Source: Gammaproteobacteria bacterium (GTDB lineage: Bacteria; Pseudomonadota; Gammaproteobacteria; 21-64-14). Taken from it: DNA of 64,000 bases. The notes under the pieces were generated by a model. The model was not told the DNA's origin. It searched no databases and worked only from the letters and a program-made list of their open reading frames with translations. The translations under genes were made by a program, and so were the position numbers. Shown here piece by piece: positions 8,824-18,713 of this stretch. The stretch spans positions 45,804 to 109,803 of the forward strand of contig JALUXX010000005.1 in assembly GCA_027013145.1 (NCBI GenBank), written 5' to 3'. Each line of letters begins with the position of its first letter. The first letter of the stretch is position 1.

Positions 8824-9987
8824 TTGAGTTCCCCACTGCAGCGTTCCCGGGCGTTGCGCGTCACGCCGGTCGAAGACCGGCGCGACCTCAGACGATTCCT
8901 CGGCGTCCCGCACACCATCTACCGCGATGACCCGGCATGGATTCCACCGCTGCTGCTCGAGCGGCGGGAGCACCTCTCCCGGCGCAATCCGTATTTCGAA
9001 CACGCCGATTGGCGCGCGTGGATCGCGTGGCGCGGCACGCGCCCGGTGGGACGGATCACCGCACAGATCGACCGGCTCCACCTGGAGCGCCATCGCGACG
9101 CGACCGGCTTCTTCGGGATGATCGAGGCCGAGGACCGGGCCGAGACCTTCCGGGCCCTCACCGACGCCGCCGAGACGTGGCTCGCGGCACAGGGAATGCG
9201 GCGGGTCCGCGGGCCGTTCAGCCTGTCGATCAACGACGAGTCCGGGCTGCTGGTAGCGGGGTTCGACACGCCGCCGATGGTCATGATGGGCCACGCGCGA
9301 CCCTACTACGGGCCGCACCTGGAGACCGGGGGCTACCGCAAGGCGATGGACCTGCTGGCGTACCGGCTGACGGCCGAGGCGCAACCCCCGCCGGCGCTTC
9401 GGGCCCTGGCCGAGCGGCTCGACGCCCGCGTACGCGTACGTCCGCTGCGCCGGCGCGACTTCCACCGCGAGGTGGCGATCCTGCGCGACATCTTCAACGA
9501 CGCCTGGTCCGAAAACTGGGGCTTCATCCCGTTCACCGAGGCCGAGTTCGAGGAATTGGGGCGCAACCTGCGCATGCTGCTCGACGACGATTTCATCCAG
9601 ATCGCCGAGGTCGACGGCGAGCCCGCCGCGATGGCGGTCGCATTGCCGAACCTCAATGAGGCGGCGCATGACCTGCGCGGCCGGCTCTTCCCGCTCGGGT
9701 GGCTGAAGCTGCTGTGGCGGCTGAAGGTGCGCTTCCCGTCGAGCGGGCGCGTGCCGCTGCTCGGCGTGCGCAAGCGCTATCAGAACACCCTGCTCGGCCC
9801 CGCGCTCGCCTACATGGTCATCGATGCCCTCTCCGGGCCCGTGCGCCGCCGTGGCATCCGGATGATGGAGCTGTCCTGGATCCTCGAGACGAACAAGAGG
9901 ATGCGCGCGATACTGGAGGATATGGGGGCCGAGGCATACAAGCGCTATCGTGTCTATGAGAAGACGCTGGCGGCCGACGGCGATTGA
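8824..9987 (+). CDS. bcerS: Putative bacterial ceramide synthase (bCerS-like, GNAT-fold N-acyltransferase)
   Basis: A 387-residue protein of the large two-domain GNAT-like family usually annotated only as N-acetyltransferase. Conserved stretches include FLGVPHTIYRDDPAWIPPL near the N terminus, GRITAQIDRLHLERH, GPFSLSINDESGLL (about residue 135), NDAWSENWGFIPFTEAEF and MMELSWILETNKRMRAIL near the end. The Caulobacter bCerS belongs to this type and acylates the sphingoid amine to give ceramide. I assign it by family and because it diverges from the other four ceramide genes. The first possible start is TTG 8824; TTG 8854 is an alternative, and neither has a clear ribosome site. lptF begins 48 bp downstream. 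Confidence 0.8.
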   Translation: MSSPLQRSRALRVTPVEDRRDLRRFLGVPHTIYRDDPAWIPPLLLERREHLSRRNPYFEHADWRAWIAWRGTRPVGRITAQIDRLHLERHRDATGFFGMIEAEDRAETFRALTDAAETWLAAQGMRRVRGPFSLSINDESGLLVAGFDTPPMVMMGHARPYYGPHLETGGYRKAMDLLAYRLTAEAQPPPALRALAERLDARVRVRPLRRRDFHREVAILRDIFNDAWSENWGFIPFTEAEFEELGRNLRMLLDDDFIQIAEVDGEPAAMAVALPNLNEAAHDLRGRLFPLGWLKLLWRLKVRFPSSGRVPLLGVRKRYQNTLLGPALAYMVIDALSGPVRRRGIRMMELSWILETNKRMRAILEDMGAEAYKRYRVYEKTLAADGD

Positions 9988-10035
9988 ACACCGCGCGGGC
10001 GTCGGGCGCAGCGACGGAAACGGCCGGACGGCATC

Positions 10036-11127
10036 GTGATTCTCACCCGCTACCTCATCCGCGAAATCAACAAGCCGCTGCTGGTCCTCGCGCTTGCGCT
10101 GATCGCGGTCTTCGCGGGCTACAGCACCGCCGTGTTCCTCACCCAGGCCGCGAGCGGCGCCCTGCCCACCGACGTCGTGGCCGAGCTGATCGCGTTGAAG
10201 GTCGCGATCGCACTCGAGGTCCTGCTGCCCATCGCGCTCTACCTCGCCGTGGTGATCGCACTCGGTCGGCTGCACAACGACAGCGAGACCACGGCATTAC
10301 ACGCCCTCGGCGTCAGCCCCGCCCGTATCCTGCGCTCGGTCGCCGCGCTCGCCCTCGTGTTCGCGGTGCTGGTCGCGGCGCTGACCTTCTACCTGCGCCC
10401 GTGGTCCTACGAACGATCCTACCGTCTCAAGGCGTGGGCGAACGCCGAGTTCAGCCTCAACGAAATCCAGGCGGGCAACTTCAACGAGAACGCATCCGGG
10501 ACCCGGGTGATCTTCGCGGCCGACCGTGCCGGCCATGAACTCGAACGGGTGTTCATGCAACGCGAGCACGGCGCGCGCACGCAGGTACTGTATGCGATGG
10601 GGGCGCACCAGGAACACGACCCCCATTACGACGCGCCGCTGCTGCAGATGCGCGACGTCCACCTCTACGACCTCTCCCGCGACGGCGGCCGCGACCTGAT
10701 CGCCCGCGTCGCCGCCCTGTCCTATCACATGAACGAGCCGCCCTTGGAACCCCTGGGCTTCGAACGCAAGGCGGCCGGGATGGCGCAGCTCGCCGCATCG
10801 CACGCGCCGGCCGACATCGCCGAATACCAGTGGCGGCTGGCGACGCCGGTCTCGGCCGTGCTGCTCGCGATCCTCGGGATCCCGCTCAGCCGCGCGCAGC
10901 CGCGCCAGGGGCGATACGCCAAGATGCTCCTGGCGGTGCTGGTGTACGCCGGCTACTACAGCCTCGACATCATGATCAAGGCCTGGGTCGGCCAGGGCAC
11001 GCTCGGAACGCTGCCGGGCGTGTGGCTGGCGCCCATGGCGCTCGCGGTCGTGGCCCTCTCCGCCTGGTGCCGGCCGCTGGCGACGATCCGCCGCCGGCTC
11101 GCGGGCGCGGCGGGGACCCCCGGATGA
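10036..11127 (+). CDS. lptF: LptF-type permease (LPS export or related lipid transport)
   Basis: A 363-residue YjgP/YjgQ-family membrane protein. Three N-terminal membrane helices (about residues 10-35, 55-80, 98-122) are followed by a periplasmic beta-jellyroll region and three C-terminal helices. Family signatures visible are TRYLIREINKPLL at the N terminus, NDSETTALHALGVSPARI (coupling region contacting LptB) and PLSRAQPRQGRYAKML. With LptG and LptB it forms the inner-membrane ABC exporter that passes lipid to the LptC-LptA bridge. GTG 10036 is the start; its stop overlaps the lptG ATG (ATGA). Unusually for this family pair it follows bcerS, not pepA, so a role with sphingolipid cannot be excluded. 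Confidence 0.9.
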   Translation: MILTRYLIREINKPLLVLALALIAVFAGYSTAVFLTQAASGALPTDVVAELIALKVAIALEVLLPIALYLAVVIALGRLHNDSETTALHALGVSPARILRSVAALALVFAVLVAALTFYLRPWSYERSYRLKAWANAEFSLNEIQAGNFNENASGTRVIFAADRAGHELERVFMQREHGARTQVLYAMGAHQEHDPHYDAPLLQMRDVHLYDLSRDGGRDLIARVAALSYHMNEPPLEPLGFERKAAGMAQLAASHAPADIAEYQWRLATPVSAVLLAILGIPLSRAQPRQGRYAKMLLAVLVYAGYYSLDIMIKAWVGQGTLGTLPGVWLAPMALAVVALSAWCRPLATIRRRLAGAAGTPG

Positions 11128-12194
11128 GGACCCTGGATCGCTATATCGTCGGGCGCGCGGCATTCGGCTGGGCGGTCGTGATGCTGCTGCTGGGCAGCGT
11201 ATTCAGCCTGCAGAGCTTCCTCGACCAGCTCGACGACATCGGCCGCGGCCACTATCACCTGCTCGGGGCGGTGGGATTCGTCGCGCTCACGCTCCCCGAC
11301 CGGCTCATCCAACTGGTACCGGTAACCGCCCTCCTCGGTACGCTCGCCGGCGTGGGCGCACTCGCGTCCTCGAGCGAGCTGGTGGCGATGCAGGCGGGCG
11401 GCGTCTCCGCGCGGCGTGTGGGCTGGGCGGTGCTCAAGGCCGGCGCGGTGCTGATCGCCCTCGCACTGGCCCTCGCCCAGTTCGTGGCCCCGCACCTGGA
11501 CCGGGTCGCCCAGACCCGGCGCGCGCAGGCCATCAGCGCCGCGAGCGATCTGCGTACGGCGCACGCCTTCTGGTCGCGCGACGGCACGCGGTTCCTGAAC
11601 GTGCGCGACATCCGCCACGACCGCATCCCGGCGCGCATCGACCTCTACGAGTTCGACGCCGCCGGCCGCCTGCGCACCTTCATCCATGCCCGCCGGGCGG
11701 AGGTGTTCGACCCGCGGCGCTGGATTTTGATCGACGTGGTTCGCAAGAACTTCGCCCCGGACGGTGCGGAAACGGTGGAGCACCTCCCCCGCCTGCCCTG
11801 GCGCTCGTTCCTGCGCGTCCCGCAGATGGATCTCCTGATGCTGCCGATCCCGAGCCTGTCGCTGACCGACCTGTTCCAGTACGTGCGCTATCTCAAGGCC
11901 CACGGGCAGGACGCGGACCGCTACGAACTGGCGCTGTGGAACCGCCTCGCCATCCCGCTGGCCACGGTGGCGATGATCCTCACCGCGATTCCCTTCCTGT
12001 TCGGGCCGTTGCGCAGCGTGAGCGCCGGCCTGCGCATGACCCTCGGGGGCACCGTGGGGCTCGCGTTCTATCTGATCAGCCAGATCACCGGTTATCTGGG
12101 CCTGCTGCTCGATCTCAATCCGGCCGTCACCGCGCTCGCGCCGGCCACGCTGCTGCTCGCGTTCGCGCTGTGGGCGTTGCGCCGGGTGCGCTGA
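11124..12194 (+). CDS. lptG: LptG-type permease
   Basis: A 356-residue partner of the preceding gene, starting at ATG 11124 within the lptF stop codon. It begins MRTLDRYIVGRAAFGW and has the LptG-type SSELVAMQAGGVSARRVGWAVL coupling helix, a periplasmic domain, and the C-terminal NRLAIPLATVAMILTAIPFLFGPLRS helix. Overall it looks canonical. The only lptB, lptC and lptA in the window are 15 kb away at 25.8-27.7 kb, as in other gammaproteobacteria where the loci are separate. The algW gene follows after 139 bp. Confidence 0.92.
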   Translation: MRTLDRYIVGRAAFGWAVVMLLLGSVFSLQSFLDQLDDIGRGHYHLLGAVGFVALTLPDRLIQLVPVTALLGTLAGVGALASSSELVAMQAGGVSARRVGWAVLKAGAVLIALALALAQFVAPHLDRVAQTRRAQAISAASDLRTAHAFWSRDGTRFLNVRDIRHDRIPARIDLYEFDAAGRLRTFIHARRAEVFDPRRWILIDVVRKNFAPDGAETVEHLPRLPWRSFLRVPQMDLLMLPIPSLSLTDLFQYVRYLKAHGQDADRYELALWNRLAIPLATVAMILTAIPFLFGPLRSVSAGLRMTLGGTVGLAFYLISQITGYLGLLLDLNPAVTALAPATLLLAFALWALRRVR

Positions 12195-12333
12195 GCCCGA
12201 CCCCGTCGATGGCGCCGGCGGCGTCGGACCCGTGGCGGGCGCGCGCGTCGCGGATCCCCCAGGTAAGGCGACGATCACGCCCGCGGATGGTAGAGTGGGG
12301 CGTCAACCGCAACCCGCCTCCGGGAACCTCGCC

Positions 12334-13494
12334 GTGTCGATGCCCCCCGCTTCCCGTCTGCGATTCGTCCTGATCTGGTCGGTCGTCGGTCTCGCCGTCG
12401 CGGCGGCCCTGCTCATCGCACGCCCGGACCTGCTGCGCGGGGCCCCGCCGGTGGTGACGATCCGCGAGGCGCCGCCTACGGCCCCGGCCCGCGCCGCAAT
12501 ACCGGCGCCGGCCTCCTACGCCGGCGCCGTCGCCCGCGCGGCGCCCGCCGTCGTCAACGTCTATACCGCCAAGCTCGTCACGCGGCGGCGCAGCCCGCTG
12601 CTGAACGACCCACTGTTCCGGTACTTCTTCGGCGAGCGCGCGCCCGCCCCGCGGCGGCGGCTGCAGACGAGCCTGGGATCCGGGGTCCTGGTGAGCCCGC
12701 AGGGCTACATCCTGACCAACAATCACGTCATCGACGGGGCCGAGGAGATCCAGGTGCAGCTCGCCGACGGGCGCACCGCGGCCGCGAGCGTCGTCGGCAC
12801 CGACCCCGAGACCGACCTCGCCGTGCTCCATATCGACCTGAAGCCGCTGCCGGCGATCACCGTCGGGGACTCGCGGCACCTGCGGGTCGGAGACGTGGTG
12901 CTGGCGATCGGCAACCCCTTCGGCGTCGGACAGACGGTCACGCAGGGGATCGTGAGCGCGACCGGGCGCCACGCCCTGGGCCTGAACGTCTACGAGGATT
13001 TCATCCAGACCGATGCCGCGATCAACCCGGGCAACTCCGGCGGCGCCCTGGTCGACGCCGACGGCGATCTGGTCGGGATCAACACCGCGATCTTCACCCG
13101 CAGCGGCGGTTCTCAGGGCATCGGCTTCGCCATCCCCGAACGCCTCGCCGTGGGGGTGCTGCGCCAGATCATCGAGCACGGGGAAGTGATCCGCGGCTGG
13201 CTCGGCATCGAGGTCCAGGACCTCACCCCGGCGCTCGCGCAGTCCTTCGGCCTCAAGGACACCCGCGGGTTCGTCATCGCGGGGATCGTGCGCGGCGGCC
13301 CGGCCCAGCGGGCCGGCCTGCACGCGGGCGACGTGGTCACGGCCATCGACGGGCGCCCGGTGGCGGATGCGCAGGGCGCGCTGCGCGTCCTCGCGAACAC
13401 CGCGCCCGGGACGCGGGTGCGCGTCAGCGGCCTGCGTGGCGGGCGTCCGTTCACGCTCACCGCCACCGTCGCCCGGCGCCCGCGGCACGGCTGA
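12334..13494 (+). CDS. algW: AlgW/DegS-type periplasmic serine protease (HtrA family)
   Basis: About 386 residues: one N-terminal membrane anchor (about residues 10-30), a trypsin-like domain and a single PDZ domain, the DegS/AlgW layout. The catalytic triad is visible as His in TNNHVIDGA, Asp in TDLAVLHI and Ser in NPGNSGGAL. Family members sense misfolded outer-membrane proteins through the PDZ domain and cut the anti-sigma factor RseA/MucA to release RpoE. The PDZ carries RGWLGIEVQDLTP and GPAQRAGLHAGDVV. I prefer GTG 12334 (GGGAA at 7 bp) over ATG 12340. It is convergent with hisC, the same neighbour as in Pseudomonas. Confidence 0.92.
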   Translation: MSMPPASRLRFVLIWSVVGLAVAAALLIARPDLLRGAPPVVTIREAPPTAPARAAIPAPASYAGAVARAAPAVVNVYTAKLVTRRRSPLLNDPLFRYFFGERAPAPRRRLQTSLGSGVLVSPQGYILTNNHVIDGAEEIQVQLADGRTAAASVVGTDPETDLAVLHIDLKPLPAITVGDSRHLRVGDVVLAIGNPFGVGQTVTQGIVSATGRHALGLNVYEDFIQTDAAINPGNSGGALVDADGDLVGINTAIFTRSGGSQGIGFAIPERLAVGVLRQIIEHGEVIRGWLGIEVQDLTPALAQSFGLKDTRGFVIAGIVRGGPAQRAGLHAGDVVTAIDGRPVADAQGALRVLANTAPGTRVRVSGLRGGRPFTLTATVARRPRHG

Positions 13495-13513
13495 CCGCCC
13501 GCCCCCGGACCGA

Positions 13514-13537
13514 TCGCGGCGAGGCGTCCCGCCGCGA
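13514..13537. terminator. Hairpin between convergent algW and hisC
   Basis: An 8-bp GC-only stem (TCGCGGCG, 13514-13521, with CGCCGCGA, 13530-13537) around an 8-nt loop lies midway between the two convergent stop codons. There is no T tract on either side, so it may only stall polymerase or protect 3' ends. Confidence 0.35.
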
Positions 13538-13579
13538 AACCGGGCCCCGGCAGGCACGCGGGTGCGTCGCGCGCGGGAC

Positions 13580-14737
13580 TCAGTCGGCGGCGTTCAGGGC
13601 CGCCTGCAAGGCGTCGAGAAAGGCGTCGTTTTCCTCCGCCGTCCCCACGGTCACCCGCAGGCAGTCGGCGAGGGCGCCGCCGGCGCCGCTCAGGTTGCGG
13701 ATGAGGATACCGGCACGCGCAAGTTCGCCGTGAATGCGATCGGCGTGCCCGGCCGGGACGCGGAAGAGCAGGAAATTCGCGCGGCTGGGGTAGACCTCGA
13801 CGCCCGGCAGCGCGGCCAGGCGCGCGTGCAGCGCGGTCCGGTCGGCGCGGATGCGGGCCGTCTGTGCGCGCAGCAGCGCCCAATGCTCCAGCGCGAACAC
13901 CGCGCTCGCCTGGGTCAGCACGTTGACGTTGTAGGGAAGACGCGTCTTGTCGATCTCCTCCAGCCACGCGCGGGGCCCGGCGAGCACACCCAGGCGCAGG
14001 CCGGCGAGGCCCATCTTGGAGACCGTCCGCAGCACGAGCAGGTTGTCGAAGCGCCCGAGCCAGTCGAGGCAGCTCGACTCGGCCGCCTCCCCCTCCGCCT
14101 GCGTGAAGGCGGCATAGGCCTCGTCGATGACGACCAGTCCGGGCGCGCGCCGGATGAGCGCCTCGAGGTCGCCGCGATCGAACAGGTTGCCGGTGGGATT
14201 GTTCGGATACGACAGGAACACGACCGCGGGACGGTGGCGGTCGATGGCCGCCTCCATCGCCGCGCGATCGAGCGCGAACCGCGCCCCGAGCGGAACGCCC
14301 GCGTAGTCGAGCCCGGCGATGCGCGCGATCAGCCGGTACATCACGAAGGTCGGCTCCGGGGCGAGCACGGTACGGCCGGGTCCCGCCACCGCCAGGGCGA
14401 TCATCTGGATCAACTCGTCGGAACCGTTGCCGAGCAGCAGGGCGGCCCCGGTCGGCACGCCGAGCGCAGCGCGCAGCCGCTCCTTGAGTTCGCGGGCGTG
14501 GGGATCGGGGTAGCGGTTGAGGCTCACGCGCCGCAGCGCCTCGAGCCAGGCGTCGACCAGATCGTCCGGCCACGGGTAGGGATTCTCCATGGCGTCGAGC
14601 TTGACCCGCGCGGGGGTCTCCGGGACCGAGTAGGCGCGCAGCTCGCGCACGGCCGGCCGGATCCAGCGGGCGACGCGGTCCCCGGTCGCCGTCCCGGCGC
14701 CGACCACCGCCGCCGGTCGTTTCGTCGAGTCGCTCAT
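13580..14737 (-). CDS. hisC: Histidinol-phosphate aminotransferase
   Basis: A 385-residue fold-type I PLP aminotransferase of the HisC family, converting imidazole-acetol phosphate to histidinol phosphate with glutamate. Visible signatures: KLDAMENPYPWP near the N terminus, LGNGSDELIQMI, FLSYPNNPTGN, VIDEAYAAF (Asp to the PLP nitrogen), and LRTVSKMGLAGLRLG with the PLP lysine. It is the third gene of hisG-hisD-hisC, with 9 bp between hisD and hisC, and is transcribed together with murA and the mla genes or as their tail. HisC paralogues may act on tyrosine/phenylalanine precursors, but the his context is decisive. Confidence 0.96.
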   Translation of the reverse strand: MSDSTKRPAAVVGAGTATGDRVARWIRPAVRELRAYSVPETPARVKLDAMENPYPWPDDLVDAWLEALRRVSLNRYPDPHARELKERLRAALGVPTGAALLLGNGSDELIQMIALAVAGPGRTVLAPEPTFVMYRLIARIAGLDYAGVPLGARFALDRAAMEAAIDRHRPAVVFLSYPNNPTGNLFDRGDLEALIRRAPGLVVIDEAYAAFTQAEGEAAESSCLDWLGRFDNLLVLRTVSKMGLAGLRLGVLAGPRAWLEEIDKTRLPYNVNVLTQASAVFALEHWALLRAQTARIRADRTALHARLAALPGVEVYPSRANFLLFRVPAGHADRIHGELARAGILIRNLSGAGGALADCLRVTVGTAEENDAFLDALQAALNAAD

Positions 14738-14746
14738 GGGAGGAGG

Positions 14747-16048
14747 TTACTTCCCGCCGCGGTACTCGGCCGAACGGGCATGCGCCGTCAGACCCTCGCC
14801 GCGCGCCAGGGTCGCCGCCGTACGCCCGAGCGTCGCGGCGCCCTGCGCCGAGCACCCGATCAGGCTGGAACGCTTCTGGAAGTCGTAGACGCCCAGTGGC
14901 GAGGAGAAACGCGCGGTGCGCGCCGTCGGCAGGACGTGGTTGGGCCCGGCGCAGTAGTCGCCGAGCGCCTCGGCGGTGTGGCGTCCGAGGAAGATCGCGC
15001 CGGCGTGGCGGATCCGCGCCGCCAGCGGCTCCGGGTCCTCGACCGAGAGTTCGAGGTGCTCGGGGGCGATAAAATTGGCCACCTCCACCGCCTCGGCGAG
15101 ATCGCGCACCCGGATCAGCGCGCCGCGCCGCTCCAGCGCGCGGCCGATGATCGCGGCGCGCTCCATCTGCGGTAGCAGCCGCCCCATCGCCGCCTCCACC
15201 GCGTCGCGGAACCCCGGATCCGGTGTCGCCAGGATCGCCTGCGCGTCCTCGTCGTGCTCGGCCTGCGAGAACAGGTCCATCGCGATCCATTCGGGGTCGG
15301 TGCCCCCGTCGCAGACGACCAGAATCTCGGAGGGCCCGGCGATCATGTCGATGCCCACGGCCCCGAAGACCAGCGCCTTGGCGGTGGCCACGTAGCGGTT
15401 TCCGGGTCCGACGATCTTGTCGACCCGCGGCACCGTCGCGGTACCGTAGGCCAGGGCCGCCACCGCCTGCGCGCCGCCGATGGTGAACACGCGATCGACG
15501 CCGGCGACGGCCGCGGCGGCGAGCACCAGCGGGTCGAGCGCGCCCTCCGGCGCCGGGACGACCATGACGATCTCGGGCACGCCCGCCACGCGCGCCGGCA
15601 CCGCGTTCATCAGCACGGACGACGGATACGCGGCCTTGCCGCCCGGCACGTAGATCCCGACCCGGTCCAGCGGCATGACCTGCTGGCCGAGCACGGTGCC
15701 GTCGCGCTCGGTGTAGCTCCATGAGGACAGGCGCTGATGTTCGGCGTAGGCCGTCAGTCTGCGCACCGCGGTCTCGAGGGCCTCGCGCTGCGCGGCGGGG
15801 AGCGCGTCGCGGGCCGCCGCGAGCCGTTCGGCGGGCAGCTCGAGCTCCGCCGCCGCGGCCACGTCGCGCCGGTCGAAGCGGCGCGTGTATTCGAGGAGTG
15901 CGGCGTCGCCGCGGCGGCGCACGTCGGCGAGGATCGTCCGCACCGTGCGCTCGACCTCCTCCCCCGCACCGGACTCCCAGGCGAGCAGGGCCTCGAGCGC
16001 ACCCCAGAAGTCGGGGTCCGCGGTATCGAGCCGCCGCACGCCGCTCAC
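14747..16048 (-). CDS. hisD: Histidinol dehydrogenase
   Basis: A 433-residue HisD. It performs the last two steps of histidine synthesis, oxidising L-histidinol to histidine with two NAD. Motifs: [56 protein letters not shown] (zinc Gln and His) and the C-terminal [16 protein letters not shown] 16048 overlaps the hisG TGA by four bases, so the two are translationally coupled. The long open extension upstream of 16048 is only the out-of-frame hisG region. Confidence 0.97.
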   Translation of the reverse strand: MSGVRRLDTADPDFWGALEALLAWESGAGEEVERTVRTILADVRRRGDAALLEYTRRFDRRDVAAAAELELPAERLAAARDALPAAQREALETAVRRLTAYAEHQRLSSWSYTERDGTVLGQQVMPLDRVGIYVPGGKAAYPSSVLMNAVPARVAGVPEIVMVVPAPEGALDPLVLAAAAVAGVDRVFTIGGAQAVAALAYGTATVPRVDKIVGPGNRYVATAKALVFGAVGIDMIAGPSEILVVCDGGTDPEWIAMDLFSQAEHDEDAQAILATPDPGFRDAVEAAMGRLLPQMERAAIIGRALERRGALIRVRDLAEAVEVANFIAPEHLELSVEDPEPLAARIRHAGAIFLGRHTAEALGDYCAGPNHVLPTARTARFSSPLGVYDFQKRSSLIGCSAQGAATLGRTAATLARGEGLTAHARSAEYRGGK

Positions 16049-16725
16049 CCGCCGCCCCCCGCACCGGCACGCCCGCCGGATGCGGTCGCGGGCACGCCGG
16101 CGGCGTCGGCCAGCGCCGCGAGCAGGGCCTTGACGGGATCGTGCTTCATCTTCATGGCCGCCTGGTTGACGATCACCCGCGAACTGATCTCGGCGATCAG
16201 TTCGAGCGGGACCAGGCCGTTGGCCTTGAGGGTCCCGCCGGTGTCGACGAGATCGACGATGCAGTGCGCGAGACCCACCAGGGGGGCCAGCTCCATCGAA
16301 CCGTAGAGCTTGATCGTCTCGACCTGCCGGCCCTGCGCGGCGAAATGACGCCGCGCGGTGGTCACGTACTTGGTCGCCACCCGCAGTCGGGTAGGCGGAG
16401 CCGGCGTCGCGCCCGGCAGGCCCGCGACCATCATGCGGCAGCGGGCGATCCCCAGGTCGAGCGGTTCGTAGAGGCCCGCGCCGCCGTGCTCGAGCAGCAC
16501 GTCCTTGCCGGCGATCCCCAGGTCGGCCGCCCCGTACTGCACGTAGGTCGGTACATCGGCGGCGCGGATGACCACCAGCCGCACGCCCGCCCGCCCGGTG
16601 GGGAGAATGAGGCGGCGGCTGCGCTCCGGGTCTTCCTCCGGCACGATGCCCGCGCGCGCGAGCAGCGGCAGCGCCTCCTGCAGGATGCGGCCCTTGGATA
16701 CGGCGATGGTCAAATCCAGGCTCAT
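16045..16725 (-). CDS. hisG: ATP phosphoribosyltransferase, short form
   Basis: A 226-residue HisG of the short (HisG-S) type: both PRTase domains are present ([18 protein letters not shown] at the start, and the PRPP loop [14 protein letters not shown] near residue 165), but the C-terminal histidine-binding ACT-like domain of the 290-residue form is missing. Short HisG normally needs HisZ for activity and feedback control, and none lies in the window. It catalyses the first step of histidine synthesis, joining ATP and PRPP. ATG 16725 is the start. It lies 34 bp downstream of murA. The last residues are a glycine-rich tail. Confidence 0.96.
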   Translation of the reverse strand: MSLDLTIAVSKGRILQEALPLLARAGIVPEEDPERSRRLILPTGRAGVRLVVIRAADVPTYVQYGAADLGIAGKDVLLEHGGAGLYEPLDLGIARCRMMVAGLPGATPAPPTRLRVATKYVTTARRHFAAQGRQVETIKLYGSMELAPLVGLAHCIVDLVDTGGTLKANGLVPLELIAEISSRVIVNQAAMKMKHDPVKALLAALADAAGVPATASGGRAGAGGGG

Positions 16726-16759
16726 GGGGCGATTGTAGCACCGCGCCCGCCGCGGCCCG

Positions 16760-18061
<1,302 letters not shown>

Positions 18062-18298
18062 TCACCGCTGTCGCGCCCACTCGTCGGGCGTCAGTGTCCG
18101 CATCGACAAGGCGTGGATCTCCGAGCGCATCCGGTCACCGAGGGTCTCGTAGACCATCCGGTGGCGTTGGAGCAGGGGCTTCCCGGCGAACGCCTCCGAG
18201 ACCACCAGCGCCTCGAAATGACTCCCGTCCCCCGTGACCTCCACATGGTCGCCGGCGAACCCCTCGGCAATGAGTTTGCGAATCGTGTCTGGGTCCAT
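18062..18298 (-). CDS. ibaG: BolA-family protein IbaG
   Basis: A 78-residue BolA-like protein. It has the class-typical GDGSHFEALVVSEAFAGKPLLQRHRMVYETLG core, including the C-terminal invariant histidine of RHRMVY used with monothiol glutaredoxins to bind a 2Fe-2S cluster, and ends EIHALSMRTLTPDEW. IbaG links acid stress and iron-sulfur handling. It is placed as in most gammaproteobacteria between mlaB and murA, but here a 415-bp gap with palindromic repeats separates it from mlaB. Confidence 0.93.
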   Translation of the reverse strand: MDPDTIRKLIAEGFAGDHVEVTGDGSHFEALVVSEAFAGKPLLQRHRMVYETLGDRMRSEIHALSMRTLTPDEWARQR

Positions 18299-18405
18299 GG
18301 CTCCAGTACCCGGTTGATCGGCGGCCGCGGGCCGCGGCCGGCCCGGGCGGGGCCCATCATGATATAGGAAAACGCGGCCGGGGCGGATCCTCGGTGCGGA
18401 TCCTC

Positions 18406-18696
18406 GGGGTCGGAGTCAGCGCCTGGTGGAAACGTCGAAAGGCCCCGCGAGGCCCGGGGGGCGATGACTCCGACCCGCAACCGCCACGGGCCGGGGGTCG
18501 GAACCCGGGCGGGCCGGGGTCAGAGTCGTCGCGCCTCCCGCCGCGCGGCGCCCCGTGGGTTTCTCCCCCGCGCGACGACTCCGACCCCACCTCCTCCGCG
18601 TCCCGGCGGTCACGCCGCGTACGGGGGGTCGGAGTCGGCACCCGTCGGAAACCGCCGGAAGGCCCCGCGAAGCCGCGGCGCGATGGCTTCGACCCC
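18406..18696. repeat. Cluster of three REP-like palindromic units
   Basis: Three units of 71-73 bp (18406-18476, 18516-18588, 18625-18696) are each bounded by GGGGTCGGAGTC-type sequence on the left and its complement GACTCCGACCCC on the right. Units 1 and 3 are direct repeats sharing a GGAAA...AAGGCCCCGCGA interior; unit 2 is in inverted orientation with 19-bp arms containing one mismatch (GTCGTCGCGC / GCGCGACGAC). The 415-bp gap between ibaG and mlaB holds nothing else; small open frames through it on both strands follow the repeats and are not genes. The form resembles REP/BIME elements mobilised by RAYT transposases; no such transposase is in the window. Confidence 0.8.
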
Positions 18697-18713
18697 GGGC
18701 TCCCGCCGCCGCC

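Noticed and set aside
13113..16070. 985-residue open frame on the minus strand across algW-hisC-hisD
   Set aside because: It is an out-of-frame shadow in very GC-rich DNA, full of Arg/Gly/Ala/Pro with no family motif, while algW, hisC and hisD account for the same bases.
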